From: Robinsoniella sp.
GTDB taxonomy: Bacteria; Bacillota; Clostridia; Lachnospirales; Lachnospiraceae
Direction: 5' to 3'
Length of the DNA stretch: 64,000 nucleotides
Assembly (NCBI GenBank): GCA_022788205.1
Contig: JALEVQ010000106.1
Coordinates: 1-64,000 of the forward strand
Under the pieces are notes generated by a model. The model had not been told where the DNA came from and searched no databases. It worked only from the letters and a program-made list of their open reading frames with translations. Positions 43,860 through 51,238 of the stretch are shown here, piece after piece. The stretch's first letter is position 1. Each line of letters begins with the position of its first letter. The translations under genes were made by a program, and so were the position numbers.

Positions 43860-44687
43860 ATGAAGAAACATTCTCCGATTAACACCGCTTTGCTTCTATG
43901 TTGTCTTTTTATTCTCTCTTATATGAGCGGCATCGGCATCAAACATCTTGTCCTGCTGCACAGTGCCAGACAGACTGCCGCATCACAGGAAGGAAACTGG
44001 GGGCTCAGTTTCCAGCAAGAAGGTGCTGCCCCGGTGGGAAATGCCTCCTCTGAGGACTTAGCGCCGTACCATGCAGCCTACGTCGATCAGACCGATGAAA
44101 AAGTGATCTATTTAACCTTCGATGCCGGATACGAAAACGGAAACACAGCGCCTATCTTAGATGCCCTGAAAAAACATCACGTCCCCGCCACTTTTTTCGT
44201 CGTTGGAACTTTTCTGGAGACGAGTCCCGATCTTGTCAAGCGCATGGCTGAAGAAGGGCATACTGTGGGTAATCATACATACCATCACCCCGATATGTCC
44301 AAGATCTCCTCGCAGGAATCGTTCCGAAAAGAATTGGAAGATGTGGAAAAACTCTATCAGGAAATTACAGGTGAATCGATGTCCTGCTTCTATCGCCCTC
44401 CACAGGGCAAATACAGCACCGCCAATCTTCAGATGGCAAAGGATATGGGATATTACACCTTTTTCTGGAGTCTCGCCTATGTAGACTGGATTCAGGATGA
44501 TCAGCCCACAAAAGAAGAGGCCTTTGAAAAACTTCTCACACGCATCCATCCCGGTGCAATTGTCCTGCTCCACAGCACTTCCTCCACCAATGCCGCCATC
44601 CTTGATGAGCTTCTCACCCGCTGGGAAGAAATGGGCTATACTTTTGCCCCGCTCTCCAACTTAGCCGAAAAACTTTCTGCCATCTGA
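43860..44687 (+). CDS. pdaA: Polysaccharide deacetylase, PdaA-like (probable spore cortex muramic delta-lactam enzyme)
   Basis: 275 residues with an N-terminal membrane anchor or signal (about 8-32). The NodB domain has the catalytic/metal aspartate D88 in 'IYLTFDAGYENGNTAPILDA', the metal histidines H139 and H143 in 'GNHTYHHPD', and 'FYRPPQGKYS' and 'PGAIVLLHSTS' later. The 'TFDAGYENG' form is typical of PdaA, which removes the N-acetyl group of muramic acid for delta-lactam formation in spore cortex. It is alone on the plus strand. A CATATACA box at 43819-43826 resembles a sporulation -10 element but its -35 is poor. AGGAG lies 11 bases before the ATG. Confidence 0.88.
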   Translation: MKKHSPINTALLLCCLFILSYMSGIGIKHLVLLHSARQTAASQEGNWGLSFQQEGAAPVGNASSEDLAPYHAAYVDQTDEKVIYLTFDAGYENGNTAPILDALKKHHVPATFFVVGTFLETSPDLVKRMAEEGHTVGNHTYHHPDMSKISSQESFRKELEDVEKLYQEITGESMSCFYRPPQGKYSTANLQMAKDMGYYTFFWSLAYVDWIQDDQPTKEEAFEKLLTRIHPGAIVLLHSTSSTNAAILDELLTRWEEMGYTFAPLSNLAEKLSAI

Positions 44688-44770
44688 CAAAAAAGGTGCT
44701 GCCATATCCAGATTTCTCACTTTTTATTCTTCCCTGTGAGCGATCCTTCCTGCAGCACCTTATTTTTTAT
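44687..44770. terminator. Bidirectional terminator between pdaA and the nitroreductase fusion gene
   Basis: Ten-base arms AAGGTGCTGC (44693-44702) and GCAGCACCTT (44752-44761) are perfect complements. They are flanked by A6 on the left and TTATTTTTT on the right, so a U run follows the hairpin on both strands. A smaller CTCAC/GTGAG pair lies inside the loop. It can end both convergent genes. Confidence 0.75.
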
Positions 44771-45996
44771 AATATTCTCTCCATCACCACAACCTGACAC
44801 GGCACAACACTCTTTCCAGGCTCAACCAGACGACTGGTCACTTTTCCTGTCTCCAGAAACTGTTGCTTATGCCAGAAATTTCTGCTCTGCTCATTGCCTT
44901 GCACATAGGCAAGCTGTACCTTCTTTACTTCTCTCGTCTTTAAAAATGTTATGACTTCCTCTATAATTTTTGTGCCGACACCTTTTCCCTGCATTTGCTG
45001 TTCCACCATAAAGAATCCAATCCAGGCAATCTCATCCTGTGGATATCCAAAGACAAGATCCATCACCGCCACCAACCTTCTCCCCTCATAAAATCCGACA
45101 TACCATTTATCTTCTTCCGTCTTTCCCGGCGGAAGTGTCCTCTGATCCTCCCGGATCAGCTCCTCTGTCAGTGTTTCCCCTGTATGCTGATAATACAGCG
45201 GATTTCCCTGGCACAGTCCAAAAATTTCATCAACCTTCTCTTCCCCAAGTCTCCTCACATCATACGTCTTTGACATCTCCCCACACATGCACCATCTCTG
45301 TGCCATTTTCTTTGCAGAGCGTGTCATCTCAATGGAAAAAGCACTGTTCCATTTTCTCTTGCAGAACGCATCAATGTTGTTTTGTCTGTAACGCTCTCTT
45401 CTCTTTTGTTCTTTTTCTAAACAGTATGTATTTTCATGGACCATCAGTTCAAGCGGCAAACGCTCTGGTTTCCTGCGCTCTTTTTGTTGTCTGGTCGGAT
45501 ATCCAAAAATCAGCATGCAGATCGGAACCACATAGTCCGGGAGATGAAATAACCTGCGATGCGTCTCATACTGCTCCAGAATATCCCCGATATAGCAAGA
45601 GCCGATGCCAAGGCTCTCCGCCGCAGTCGCCGCACTCTGTGCCGCAATCAGAGTATCTGAGCTTGCAAGCAACAGATCACCCATGCCAGGCGTGCGTGCG
45701 CCGTCCACGCAGCCATCGCAAAACGCTTCATACCATCCTTGATAATCGGCACAAAAGACAAGTACCATCGGTGCTTTGGCGATCATAGGCTGACCATCAC
45801 ACGTCTGTGAGAGGATCGCTTTCATCTCAGGATCTGTCACATCAAGGATTGTGTACAGTGTCATATTTCCAGCAGTGGCAGCCTGCCTTGCAGCCTCCAA
45901 AATCAACTGTTTTTTTTCCGGCTCAATCACACGTTCCTCAAAAACACGCATCGATTTTCTCTCTAATAAAAGCCGGAGCGTCTCATTTTGATTCAT
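44767..45996 (-). CDS. Nitroreductase-GNAT acetyltransferase fusion protein
   Basis: 409 residues with two enzyme domains. Residues about 1-235 are a nitroreductase-type FMN domain: 'LLLERKSMRVFEERVIEPEK' and 'LGIGSCYIGDILEQ' are family blocks. Residues about 240-409 are a GNAT N-acetyltransferase domain: the acetyl-CoA loop is 'QGKGVGT' (about 336-342), followed by 'VQGNEQSRNFWHKQQFLETG', the usual substrate-side helix and strand. One continuous frame with a single GAGG site before the first ATG and none obvious at the joint. A detoxifying role (reduce, then acetylate) is an inference. The joint region (200-245) is rich in Lys and Arg. Confidence 0.88.
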   Translation of the reverse strand: MNQNETLRLLLERKSMRVFEERVIEPEKKQLILEAARQAATAGNMTLYTILDVTDPEMKAILSQTCDGQPMIAKAPMVLVFCADYQGWYEAFCDGCVDGARTPGMGDLLLASSDTLIAAQSAATAAESLGIGSCYIGDILEQYETHRRLFHLPDYVVPICMLIFGYPTRQQKERRKPERLPLELMVHENTYCLEKEQKRRERYRQNNIDAFCKRKWNSAFSIEMTRSAKKMAQRWCMCGEMSKTYDVRRLGEEKVDEIFGLCQGNPLYYQHTGETLTEELIREDQRTLPPGKTEEDKWYVGFYEGRRLVAVMDLVFGYPQDEIAWIGFFMVEQQMQGKGVGTKIIEEVITFLKTREVKKVQLAYVQGNEQSRNFWHKQQFLETGKVTSRLVEPGKSVVPCQVVVMERIL

Positions 45997-46194
45997 GTTT
46001 TTCTATTCCTCTCTTTCACCTTTTATGATACTCCATCATCCTACCACAATTTTGTTTGGAAAAACAATACAAATCAGAAAAAATGATCCAAAAAAGATAC
46101 AAAAAAGGATTTTTGTCGCTTTATGATTTCCAAAATCAGGTTTATAATATATTTGACATCTAAAAATATTCTTTCAAATAATGGGGGCATGATT

Positions 46195-46770
46195 ATGCAA
46201 ATCATAAAAAAACTAAAATATTCTTTCATGGGATTTTCTATCGCCTTGATCGTTCTCGGTGCATGCCTGATCATCTGGCCAAAAACCTCTGCTTTGACCA
46301 TCTGTTACATCGCAGGTGCTCTTTTGTTTGCGATTGGAATGATCAAAATCATCTGCTATGTCAAGCGTGATTTTTTTGTTCTCCCTGTTTATCATGAGTT
46401 GACTTATGGGCTTCTCTACATCATCATCAGTATGCTTTTGTTTTTTCACCCGGACGATGTCATGGCACTACTTCCGATTGTCATCGGTATCAGTATTATC
46501 CTCGATTGTCTCGGGAAAATTCAGACAGGGCTGGAACTGAAACGTTTCCAAGTCCGTGGATGGTTTCTTGTCTTTACATCTTCTATCATTGGAACCATCT
46601 TTGGATTTTTGCTCGTTCTCCATCCTTTTAAAGGGGTCTCTGCCCTGATGATTTTGATGGGAATTACCCTGGTGATCGATGGCGTCCAGAATCTTTGTTT
46701 TGCAGTTTCTGTTGGAAAATATATTCAGAAAAAGAGCCCGATTGACACCACAGGAAGAATCATAGACTGA
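46195..46770 (+). CDS. HdeD/DUF308-family membrane protein
   Basis: 191 residues from the ATG at 46195, seven bases after GGGGG; an ATG two codons earlier (46189) is also possible. About six hydrophobic helices arranged as repeated pairs, with 'GFSIALIVLGACLIIWPKTS', 'HELTYGLLYIIISMLLFFHP' and 'FGFLLVLHPFKGVSALMILM' showing the repeated 'L..G...L..P' pattern of DUF308/HdeD. HdeD is linked to acid resistance in Escherichia, but the role in Clostridia is unknown. The short hydrophilic tail ends TTGRIID. A TATAAT (46143-46148) lies upstream without a clear -35. Confidence 0.82.
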   Translation: MQIIKKLKYSFMGFSIALIVLGACLIIWPKTSALTICYIAGALLFAIGMIKIICYVKRDFFVLPVYHELTYGLLYIIISMLLFFHPDDVMALLPIVIGISIILDCLGKIQTGLELKRFQVRGWFLVFTSSIIGTIFGFLLVLHPFKGVSALMILMGITLVIDGVQNLCFAVSVGKYIQKKSPIDTTGRIID

Positions 46771-46807
46771 CTTCTCCTGACAGAAAATCTGATTCGACAC
46801 AAAAATA

Positions 46808-46887
46808 GCGGGCATAGTCTGAAGGCTTTCTGCGCAACAACAACAAAATGTTCTTGTGCAGAAATGCCCGCGACTATGCCCGCTTTT
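46808..46887. terminator. Large bipartite bidirectional terminator
   Basis: Outer arms GCGGGCATAGTC (46808-46819) and GACTATGCCCGC (46872-46883) are perfect 12-base complements. They are flanked by AAAAATA on the left and TTTT on the right. A second inner stem pairs TTTCTGCGCAA (46827-46837) with TTGTGCAGAAA (46854-46864) with one G-U. It lies between the convergent HdeD-like gene and the end of the sulfur operon and can stop both. Confidence 0.75.
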
Positions 46888-46930
46888 CATGTATGCCACA
46901 TTTGGTCTCATATTGATCCGACACTTTCGG

Positions 46931-47347
46931 CTATGATAAAATTTTTAGTTCCTCACGGCTGACTTTCCCTGAATGCACATGAAACGCATTTAACACGGGA
47001 TGTTCCTCATCCATCAGAGATAAAATCAGATAATATGCCTTCTCATCATATGCAAGCCGAATATCTTCCTCAGAGGGTCTTGACGGTGTCTCGGGATGGG
47101 AATGCCAGTTTCCAAGCGGGACAAGATGGTTTGCCCTCATGTCTTTTACAGCCGCAAGCTGCTCTTTCGGATCCATGGAAAAATGTTCGTTTGTGTGATC
47201 GATGTTGGTCAGGTAATATATTTTTTCGATATGATCTTCCTCTTCACCATGGCTGCCTCCAATCAATCCGCATGCTTCTTCCGGAAGTTTTGATTTTGCA
47301 TAGGCAACGATGTTCTCAAAATCTGTCTTCTTTATTGTGATTACCAT
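46931..47347 (-). CDS. JAMM/MPN+ metalloprotease of the sulfur-carrier operon (HcyD/Mec-like)
   Basis: 138 residues, a stand-alone JAB1/MPN+ domain. The zinc motif is complete: 'EEACGLIGG' (22-30) with the catalytic Glu, H82-x-H84 in 'GNWHSHPETPSRPSEEDI', S92 and D95. Family members cleave C-terminal to Gly-Gly of ubiquitin-like carriers or release amino acids bound to them. The start directly follows the thiF stop. Because the carrier encoded two genes upstream ends GGRR, this protease probably trims it, releases the carrier-bound amino acid, or both. Last gene of the operon. Confidence 0.9.
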   Translation of the reverse strand: MVITIKKTDFENIVAYAKSKLPEEACGLIGGSHGEEEDHIEKIYYLTNIDHTNEHFSMDPKEQLAAVKDMRANHLVPLGNWHSHPETPSRPSEEDIRLAYDEKAYYLILSLMDEEHPVLNAFHVHSGKVSREELKILS

Positions 47348-48154
47348 TTAAATCCCCTCGCACACTGCCTGCTCATAGTCGATCAGCTCTGTGATCGTGG
47401 GATTTTCTCCGCACACTTCGCACTTTGAAGTATCAGAAGGCAGTTTTATTTTTCGAAATTCCATTTTTAAAGCGTCATATGTCAACAGATATCCTGTCAG
47501 TAGATCTCCGACTCCAAGAATATATTTGACTGCTTCCATCGCCTGAAGACTTCCTATGACGCCGCCCATAGCTCCGATGACGCCCGCCTGCTTGCAGGTC
47601 GGAACAGCATCTTTTGGCGGTGGATTTTTGAATACACACCGGTAGCATGGACCTTTTCCCGGCACATACGTCATAAGCTGTCCCTGAAACCGGATAATTC
47701 CGGCATGAGAAAATGGTTTTTTTGCCATGACGCACGCATCGTTGATCAAAAATTTCGCTGGAAAATTGTCTGTCCCGTCAATGACAAAATCATAGTCCTG
47801 TATCAGCTCCATGATATTGTCTGCGCTCACAAAAGTGCGGTAAGTGTTCACTGTCACATCCGGATTCATGCGATTAATGGTTTCTTTTGCGGACAACACT
47901 TTTGCCTTTCCCAGATCGTCTGTCGCATGGATAATCTGTCTCTGAAGATTGGACAAATCCACCTCATCCGCATCTGCAATGCCAATTGTACCCACACCTG
48001 CCGCCGCCAGATACATTGCCGCCGGTGCACCTAACCCTCCGGCACCGATGATCAGCACTTTTGCATTTAAAAGCTTTTTCTGACCTTTAGGTCCCACTTC
48101 TTTTAAGATAATATGCCTGGAATATCTCTCTAATTGCTCATTCGTAAAAGCCAT
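47348..48154 (-). CDS. ThiF/MoeB/HesA-type adenylyltransferase
   Basis: 268 residues of the E1-like family. Nucleotide fold 'VLIIGAGGLGAPAAMYLAAA' (34-53), 'DADEVDLSNLQRQIIH' (61-76) with the catalytic Asp/Arg region, and 'GTDNFPAKFLINDACV'. Two Cys pairs ('CYRC' and 'CEVC' near the C-terminus) form the structural zinc site. It adenylates the C-terminal glycine of a ubiquitin-like sulfur carrier. Its ATG overlaps the stop of the thiS-like gene (TAATG) and its ribosome binding site is formed by that gene's Gly-Gly codons. No thiamin or molybdopterin gene is nearby, so a role with this operon's own carrier is likely. Confidence 0.93.
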   Translation of the reverse strand: MAFTNEQLERYSRHIILKEVGPKGQKKLLNAKVLIIGAGGLGAPAAMYLAAAGVGTIGIADADEVDLSNLQRQIIHATDDLGKAKVLSAKETINRMNPDVTVNTYRTFVSADNIMELIQDYDFVIDGTDNFPAKFLINDACVMAKKPFSHAGIIRFQGQLMTYVPGKGPCYRCVFKNPPPKDAVPTCKQAGVIGAMGGVIGSLQAMEAVKYILGVGDLLTGYLLTYDALKMEFRKIKLPSDTSKCEVCGENPTITELIDYEQAVCEGI

Positions 48155-48360
48155 TATCTTCTTCCTCCCATAAAATACAGAAATTCTACCACATCACCTT
48201 CCGACAATATCGTCTTGTCAAAGTTTTCTTTCTCAACAAACTCATCGTTTATGGATACCGTCACATACTCTGGCATCTGTACTTCTTCCAGACTGATCAG
48301 TTCTTTTAAGGTCAGCCCTTCTTCATATTTTTTGTCTTCTCCTGCCACTTTAAGAATCAT
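48154..48360 (-). CDS. ThiS-like sulfur carrier protein ending in Gly-Gly-Arg-Arg
   Basis: 68 residues with the beta-grasp pattern of ThiS/MoaD: 'VTVSINDEFVEKENFDKTIL' and 'GDVVEFLYFMGGRR' at the end. In ThiS and MoaD the Gly-Gly pair is the true C-terminus and carries the thiocarboxylate. Here G65-G66 are followed by R67-R68, so the carrier should be inactive until two residues are removed. The JAMM protease of the same operon is the obvious candidate. The codons for G65-G66 (GGA GGA) also serve as the ribosome binding site of the next gene. ATG preceded by GAGGATAG. Confidence 0.9.
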   Translation of the reverse strand: MILKVAGEDKKYEEGLTLKELISLEEVQMPEYVTVSINDEFVEKENFDKTILSEGDVVEFLYFMGGRR

Positions 48361-48370
48361 CTTTCTATCC

Positions 48371-48688
48371 TCACTTCTGATATTTTTTGATTATTTCTTC
48401 CAGCTGCTGTTTTTTCACAGCTGCGCCGGTCACTCTCTCCACTTGGTTCCCATTTTTAAAAAACAGCAATGTGGGGGATGATTTTACTTTCCATTGTTCT
48501 GCAAGTGCCTGGTCAAAGGCGACATTGATTTTTCCGACATAGATGTTGTGTGCTTCTTCCAGCTCCGCCAAAAGGGGTGCCATGCGTTTGCACGGGATAC
48601 AGGTATCCGAATAAAATTCTGCAATCTTCACTCCTTCTCCTGCCAAAATTTTCTCTTGAAACTGTTGCTCGTTGATTCTCTCTGCCAT
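48371..48688 (-). CDS. Thioredoxin-like protein of the sulfur operon
   Basis: 105 residues with a thioredoxin fold. The active site is C30-I-P-C33 ('SDTCIPCKRMAPLL') instead of the usual CGPC, and the cis-proline block is 'KVKSSPTLLFFKNGNQV'. It has no signal peptide. Possible roles are to reduce persulfides or cysteines of TusA-like, carrier-activating or sulfite-reducing partners, but this is inference. It lies between the thiS-like and tusA-like genes with spacings of 10 and 7 bases, so it is part of the operon and not a general housekeeping trxA. Confidence 0.9.
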   Translation of the reverse strand: MAERINEQQFQEKILAGEGVKIAEFYSDTCIPCKRMAPLLAELEEAHNIYVGKINVAFDQALAEQWKVKSSPTLLFFKNGNQVERVTGAAVKKQQLEEIIKKYQK

Positions 48689-48695
48689 AAATTTG

Positions 48696-48944
48696 CTATT
48701 CCTCCACCTTTCTCACCAGCAAGGTGTAAGTCCCGTCTCCGTTCTCTTCCAGTTTTAAAATTTGATGTCCTTCTTCCTTGATACTGCGCGGTACATTTTG
48801 TACCGGTTCTCCATCGTTCATCCGAATCGCCAGAATCTGTCCGTCATCCAATTCCTCCAGCGCTACTTTTGCCTTCACGAATGTGATAGGACATACCACG
48901 TCCGTGATGTCCACCTGATCATCAAATACAAATTCACTCATCAT
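48696..48944 (-). CDS. TusA/SirA-family sulfurtransferase
   Basis: 82 residues. The family motif is 'DITDVVCPITFVKAKVAL', with the persulfide-bearing C18 followed by P19. The fold continues with 'DGQILAIRMNDGEPVQNVPR'. TusA-like proteins carry sulfane sulfur or feed it to other pathways. Its start overlaps the sulfite reductase gene by 11 bases. In this setting it may deliver sulfur to the ThiS-like carrier or shuttle it within the reductase system. Confidence 0.92.
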   Translation of the reverse strand: MMSEFVFDDQVDITDVVCPITFVKAKVALEELDDGQILAIRMNDGEPVQNVPRSIKEEGHQILKLEENGDGTYTLLVRKVEE

Positions 48945-49794
48945 ATGCCTCCTTGATCACCTGCTCGAATTTTTCTTTTCCCACTCTCTCAATCGTCGCT
49001 TTGAAACGCTCCCCTGCGTTTGCATAGGTTCCAAAAAACTGGATTGCTGCATCGCAGACTGCAAGCAGTTTGTCATGATCTTCGATAAACGGGATCACTG
49101 TCTCCCCTTTATGTACATCATTTCCAAAGGTACCTCCAAACGAAACGATGTATCCGTGTTTCTCCTCATATGCTTCTGCTGGACATGCCTTCGTGCATCT
49201 GCCGCAGAAATTGCATTTTTCTCGGTCGATTTCTATTTTTCCATCTTCGAGTGTGATTGCTTTGCTGCGGCACGCCTTCACACACACTCCGCACTGAATA
49301 CAGGAATCTGGAAGCCATTTTACCTGGATTCCTCCTTTAATTCCCACATCGTTTTCTTCTGCTTTCAGACAGTTGTTCTGACATCCTGTCACACCGAACT
49401 TAAACTTATGGGGCAATTCTCTGCCAAAGTATCTCTCATCTAATTCCTGTGCAATGGCATATGTATCAATACATCCGCTTGGACAGACCGCTGAACCTTG
49501 GCATGCCGTGATGGTGCGCACTCTCGGACCGCATACTCCCGGCACCACGCCTCCTTCTCCTAATGCCGTCTTTACTTCCTCAATCTGCTCCAGTTTGATA
49601 AAAGGAATCTCTACCCCTTGTCTCGAAGTCAGATGTACATATCCCTCACCATAGCGCTGCGCCACCTCCGCAATCTTTGCCAGCTGTTCTGCCGTGACGG
49701 TGCCGCCCACAACACGAAGACGCAGTGAAAAATGATTCTTCTGTTTCTGTCTCATGAAACCACCTTTTTTTAATGTTCCATAATCTACTGCCAT
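48934..49794 (-). CDS. Compact siroheme-type sulfite reductase with ferredoxin domain
   Basis: 286 residues, about half the size of classical assimilatory sulfite reductase. The N-terminal ferredoxin-like half-domain has 'GYVHLTSRQGVEIPFIKLEQ' (51-70). The siroheme/[4Fe-4S] cysteines are C98 and C104 (CX5C in 'TACQGSAVC') and C138 and C142 (CX3C in 'GCQNNC'). An inserted two-cluster ferredoxin segment has C165, C168, C171, C175 and C194, C197, C200, C204. Only one nitrite/sulfite reductase repeat is present, as in AsrC/Dsr-like or minimal reductases. It should reduce sulfite to sulfide in the cytoplasm. ATG after GAGGAGGAG. No flavoprotein partner is encoded next to it. Confidence 0.9.
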   Translation of the reverse strand: MAVDYGTLKKGGFMRQKQKNHFSLRLRVVGGTVTAEQLAKIAEVAQRYGEGYVHLTSRQGVEIPFIKLEQIEEVKTALGEGGVVPGVCGPRVRTITACQGSAVCPSGCIDTYAIAQELDERYFGRELPHKFKFGVTGCQNNCLKAEENDVGIKGGIQVKWLPDSCIQCGVCVKACRSKAITLEDGKIEIDREKCNFCGRCTKACPAEAYEEKHGYIVSFGGTFGNDVHKGETVIPFIEDHDKLLAVCDAAIQFFGTYANAGERFKATIERVGKEKFEQVIKEAYDE

Positions 49795-49825
49795 CTTTGT
49801 CTCCTCCTCATATCATTATTCTCAA

Positions 49826-51052
49826 TCACAGACTCTCCACTGCTCTTATAAAATCATTTACCAGATCCTCACTGTCCTCAATCCCCACGCTCACACGGAT
49901 CGTATCATCATATACTCCTGCTGCTGCCTTTGCCTCCTCACTGCTGTGAAGATAGATCGTAGAGGCCGGATGAATCACCAGCGTCCTGAGATCTCCAATG
50001 TTCGTCGCAATTTTTACATATTGCAAGGCATTGATCAGTTTATAGGCTCTCTCTTTCGTGCCTGCACGTATGGTCAGGATTCCGCCCCCTTTGTTGTGAA
50101 ACTGTCTCTCAGCTATTTTCTGATAAGGGCTGGATTTCAGAAGCGGATAATTCACCGAAATTCCCTCCATCCCGCAGAGTGCCTCCGCAAGATCGAGTGA
50201 ATTCTGGCAGATCCGCTCCATACGGATTCCCAAAGTCTCCATACCTGTGACATTGAGATACGCATTCATCGGTGCAAGGCATCCTCCCATATTTCTCCAG
50301 ATCCCGTTGCGCAGCTTTGCGAGATACGCATATTTTCCATATCTCTGATATGCTCTCATTCCAGGATATCGATTCACATCCCACGCAAATTTTCCACTGT
50401 CTATAATAATTCCGCTGATTGCATTTCCCCCGCCGTTGATATACTTTGAGGAGGAATGCACCACAATATCCGCTCCAAATTCGATCGGTCTGACAAGATA
50501 CGGTGTTGCAGTTGTGCTGTCCACAATCAAAGGGATCCCTCTTTCATGTAAAAAACTGGCGGTTTCCTGAATATCCATCACATTCAGACCAGGATTTCCG
50601 ATCACCTCTCCGAATACCGCCTTTGTCTTTGTGTTCAAAAACGGCTCTATCTCCTGCGTGTCTACAGTAGGAATAAAATGCACTGTGATGCCAAACGCTT
50701 CCAGATCATGAAGCAGATCCAAGTTCCCGCCAAACAGTGCACTGCCTGCAATCACTTCATCCCCTGCCTGTAAGATATTTAACATTGAGAGTGCCACTGC
50801 CGACATGCCGGAAGAACACGCGACAGCGCCGATTCCATTCTCTAACTCATTGATTCGTCTCTCAAACGCATCCACCGTCGGATTGGAGATCCTAGAATAC
50901 GCATATCCCGGCGCTCGGTTCTGAAACACTTTTTCCAGTTCTTCCGATGAATCATAAGAGAATGCGTTTGACTGACTGATAGGCGGAAGTGTAGCGCCAT
51001 CTGAATACTTTCTCACCGCTTTCCCATGCAATAACATTGTCTGAAAGTTCAT
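49826..51052 (-). CDS. PLP-dependent O-acetylhomoserine sulfhydrylase-like enzyme (Cys/Met metabolism)
   Basis: 408 residues from the ATG at 51052, which follows GGGAGGAAG; longer in-frame starts run back into the leader terminator. Cys/Met-metabolism fold-type I enzyme: 'YSRISNPTVDAFERRINELE', 'SSGMSAVALSMLNILQAGDE' and the PLP lysine K203 in 'VVHSSSKYINGGGNAISG'. Such enzymes make homocysteine from O-acetylhomoserine and a sulfur donor (MetY), although cystathionine synthases and lyases share the fold. The long 'YINGGGNAISG' form is MetY-like. It is the first gene of the sulfur operon, preceded by a promoter and an attenuator-like hairpin. Confidence 0.88.
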   Translation of the reverse strand: MNFQTMLLHGKAVRKYSDGATLPPISQSNAFSYDSSEELEKVFQNRAPGYAYSRISNPTVDAFERRINELENGIGAVACSSGMSAVALSMLNILQAGDEVIAGSALFGGNLDLLHDLEAFGITVHFIPTVDTQEIEPFLNTKTKAVFGEVIGNPGLNVMDIQETASFLHERGIPLIVDSTTATPYLVRPIEFGADIVVHSSSKYINGGGNAISGIIIDSGKFAWDVNRYPGMRAYQRYGKYAYLAKLRNGIWRNMGGCLAPMNAYLNVTGMETLGIRMERICQNSLDLAEALCGMEGISVNYPLLKSSPYQKIAERQFHNKGGGILTIRAGTKERAYKLINALQYVKIATNIGDLRTLVIHPASTIYLHSSEEAKAAAGVYDDTIRVSVGIEDSEDLVNDFIRAVESL

Positions 51053-51129
51053 GCTTTTCTTCCTCCCCATCTCTTTGTTTCTCTCTGTTTTGATAACACT
51101 TTCCACATCGTTTTCTTCCTCTTTTAAGA

Positions 51130-51178
51130 CAAAAAAGAACCAGAAGTGTCCTTTTCTTTTTATCACACCTCTGGTTCT
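51130..51178 (-). terminator. Terminator/attenuator hairpin in the sulfur-operon leader
   Basis: On the minus strand AGAACCAGAGGTGT (51178-51165), a 15-base A-rich loop and ACACTTCTGGTTCT (51149-51136) pair over 14 bases with one G-U. They run into six T residues (51136-51131). It lies about 55 bases after the predicted transcription start and 78 bases before the first gene's ATG, so it should stop most transcripts unless relieved. A small competing hairpin CTGG-AGAA-CCAG overlaps its 5' arm. No known riboswitch (SAM, T-box) is recognisable. The rest of 51053-51421 holds the promoter and a possible gene remnant. Confidence 0.75.
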
Positions 51179-51238
51179 CCAGTCAGTTTTATCCCTTCTA
51201 TTTCTTTTTCATATTATTTCTATATGTTTTATGCGTAA

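Noticed and set aside
46154..46185. TTGACA upstream of the HdeD-like gene as a -35 box
   Set aside because: The matching -10 position would fall on the ribosome binding site.
51053..51166. In-frame N-terminal extension of the PLP enzyme back to a GTG in the leader
   Set aside because: It would place the start inside the terminator hairpin; the ATG at 51052 has a far better ribosome binding site.
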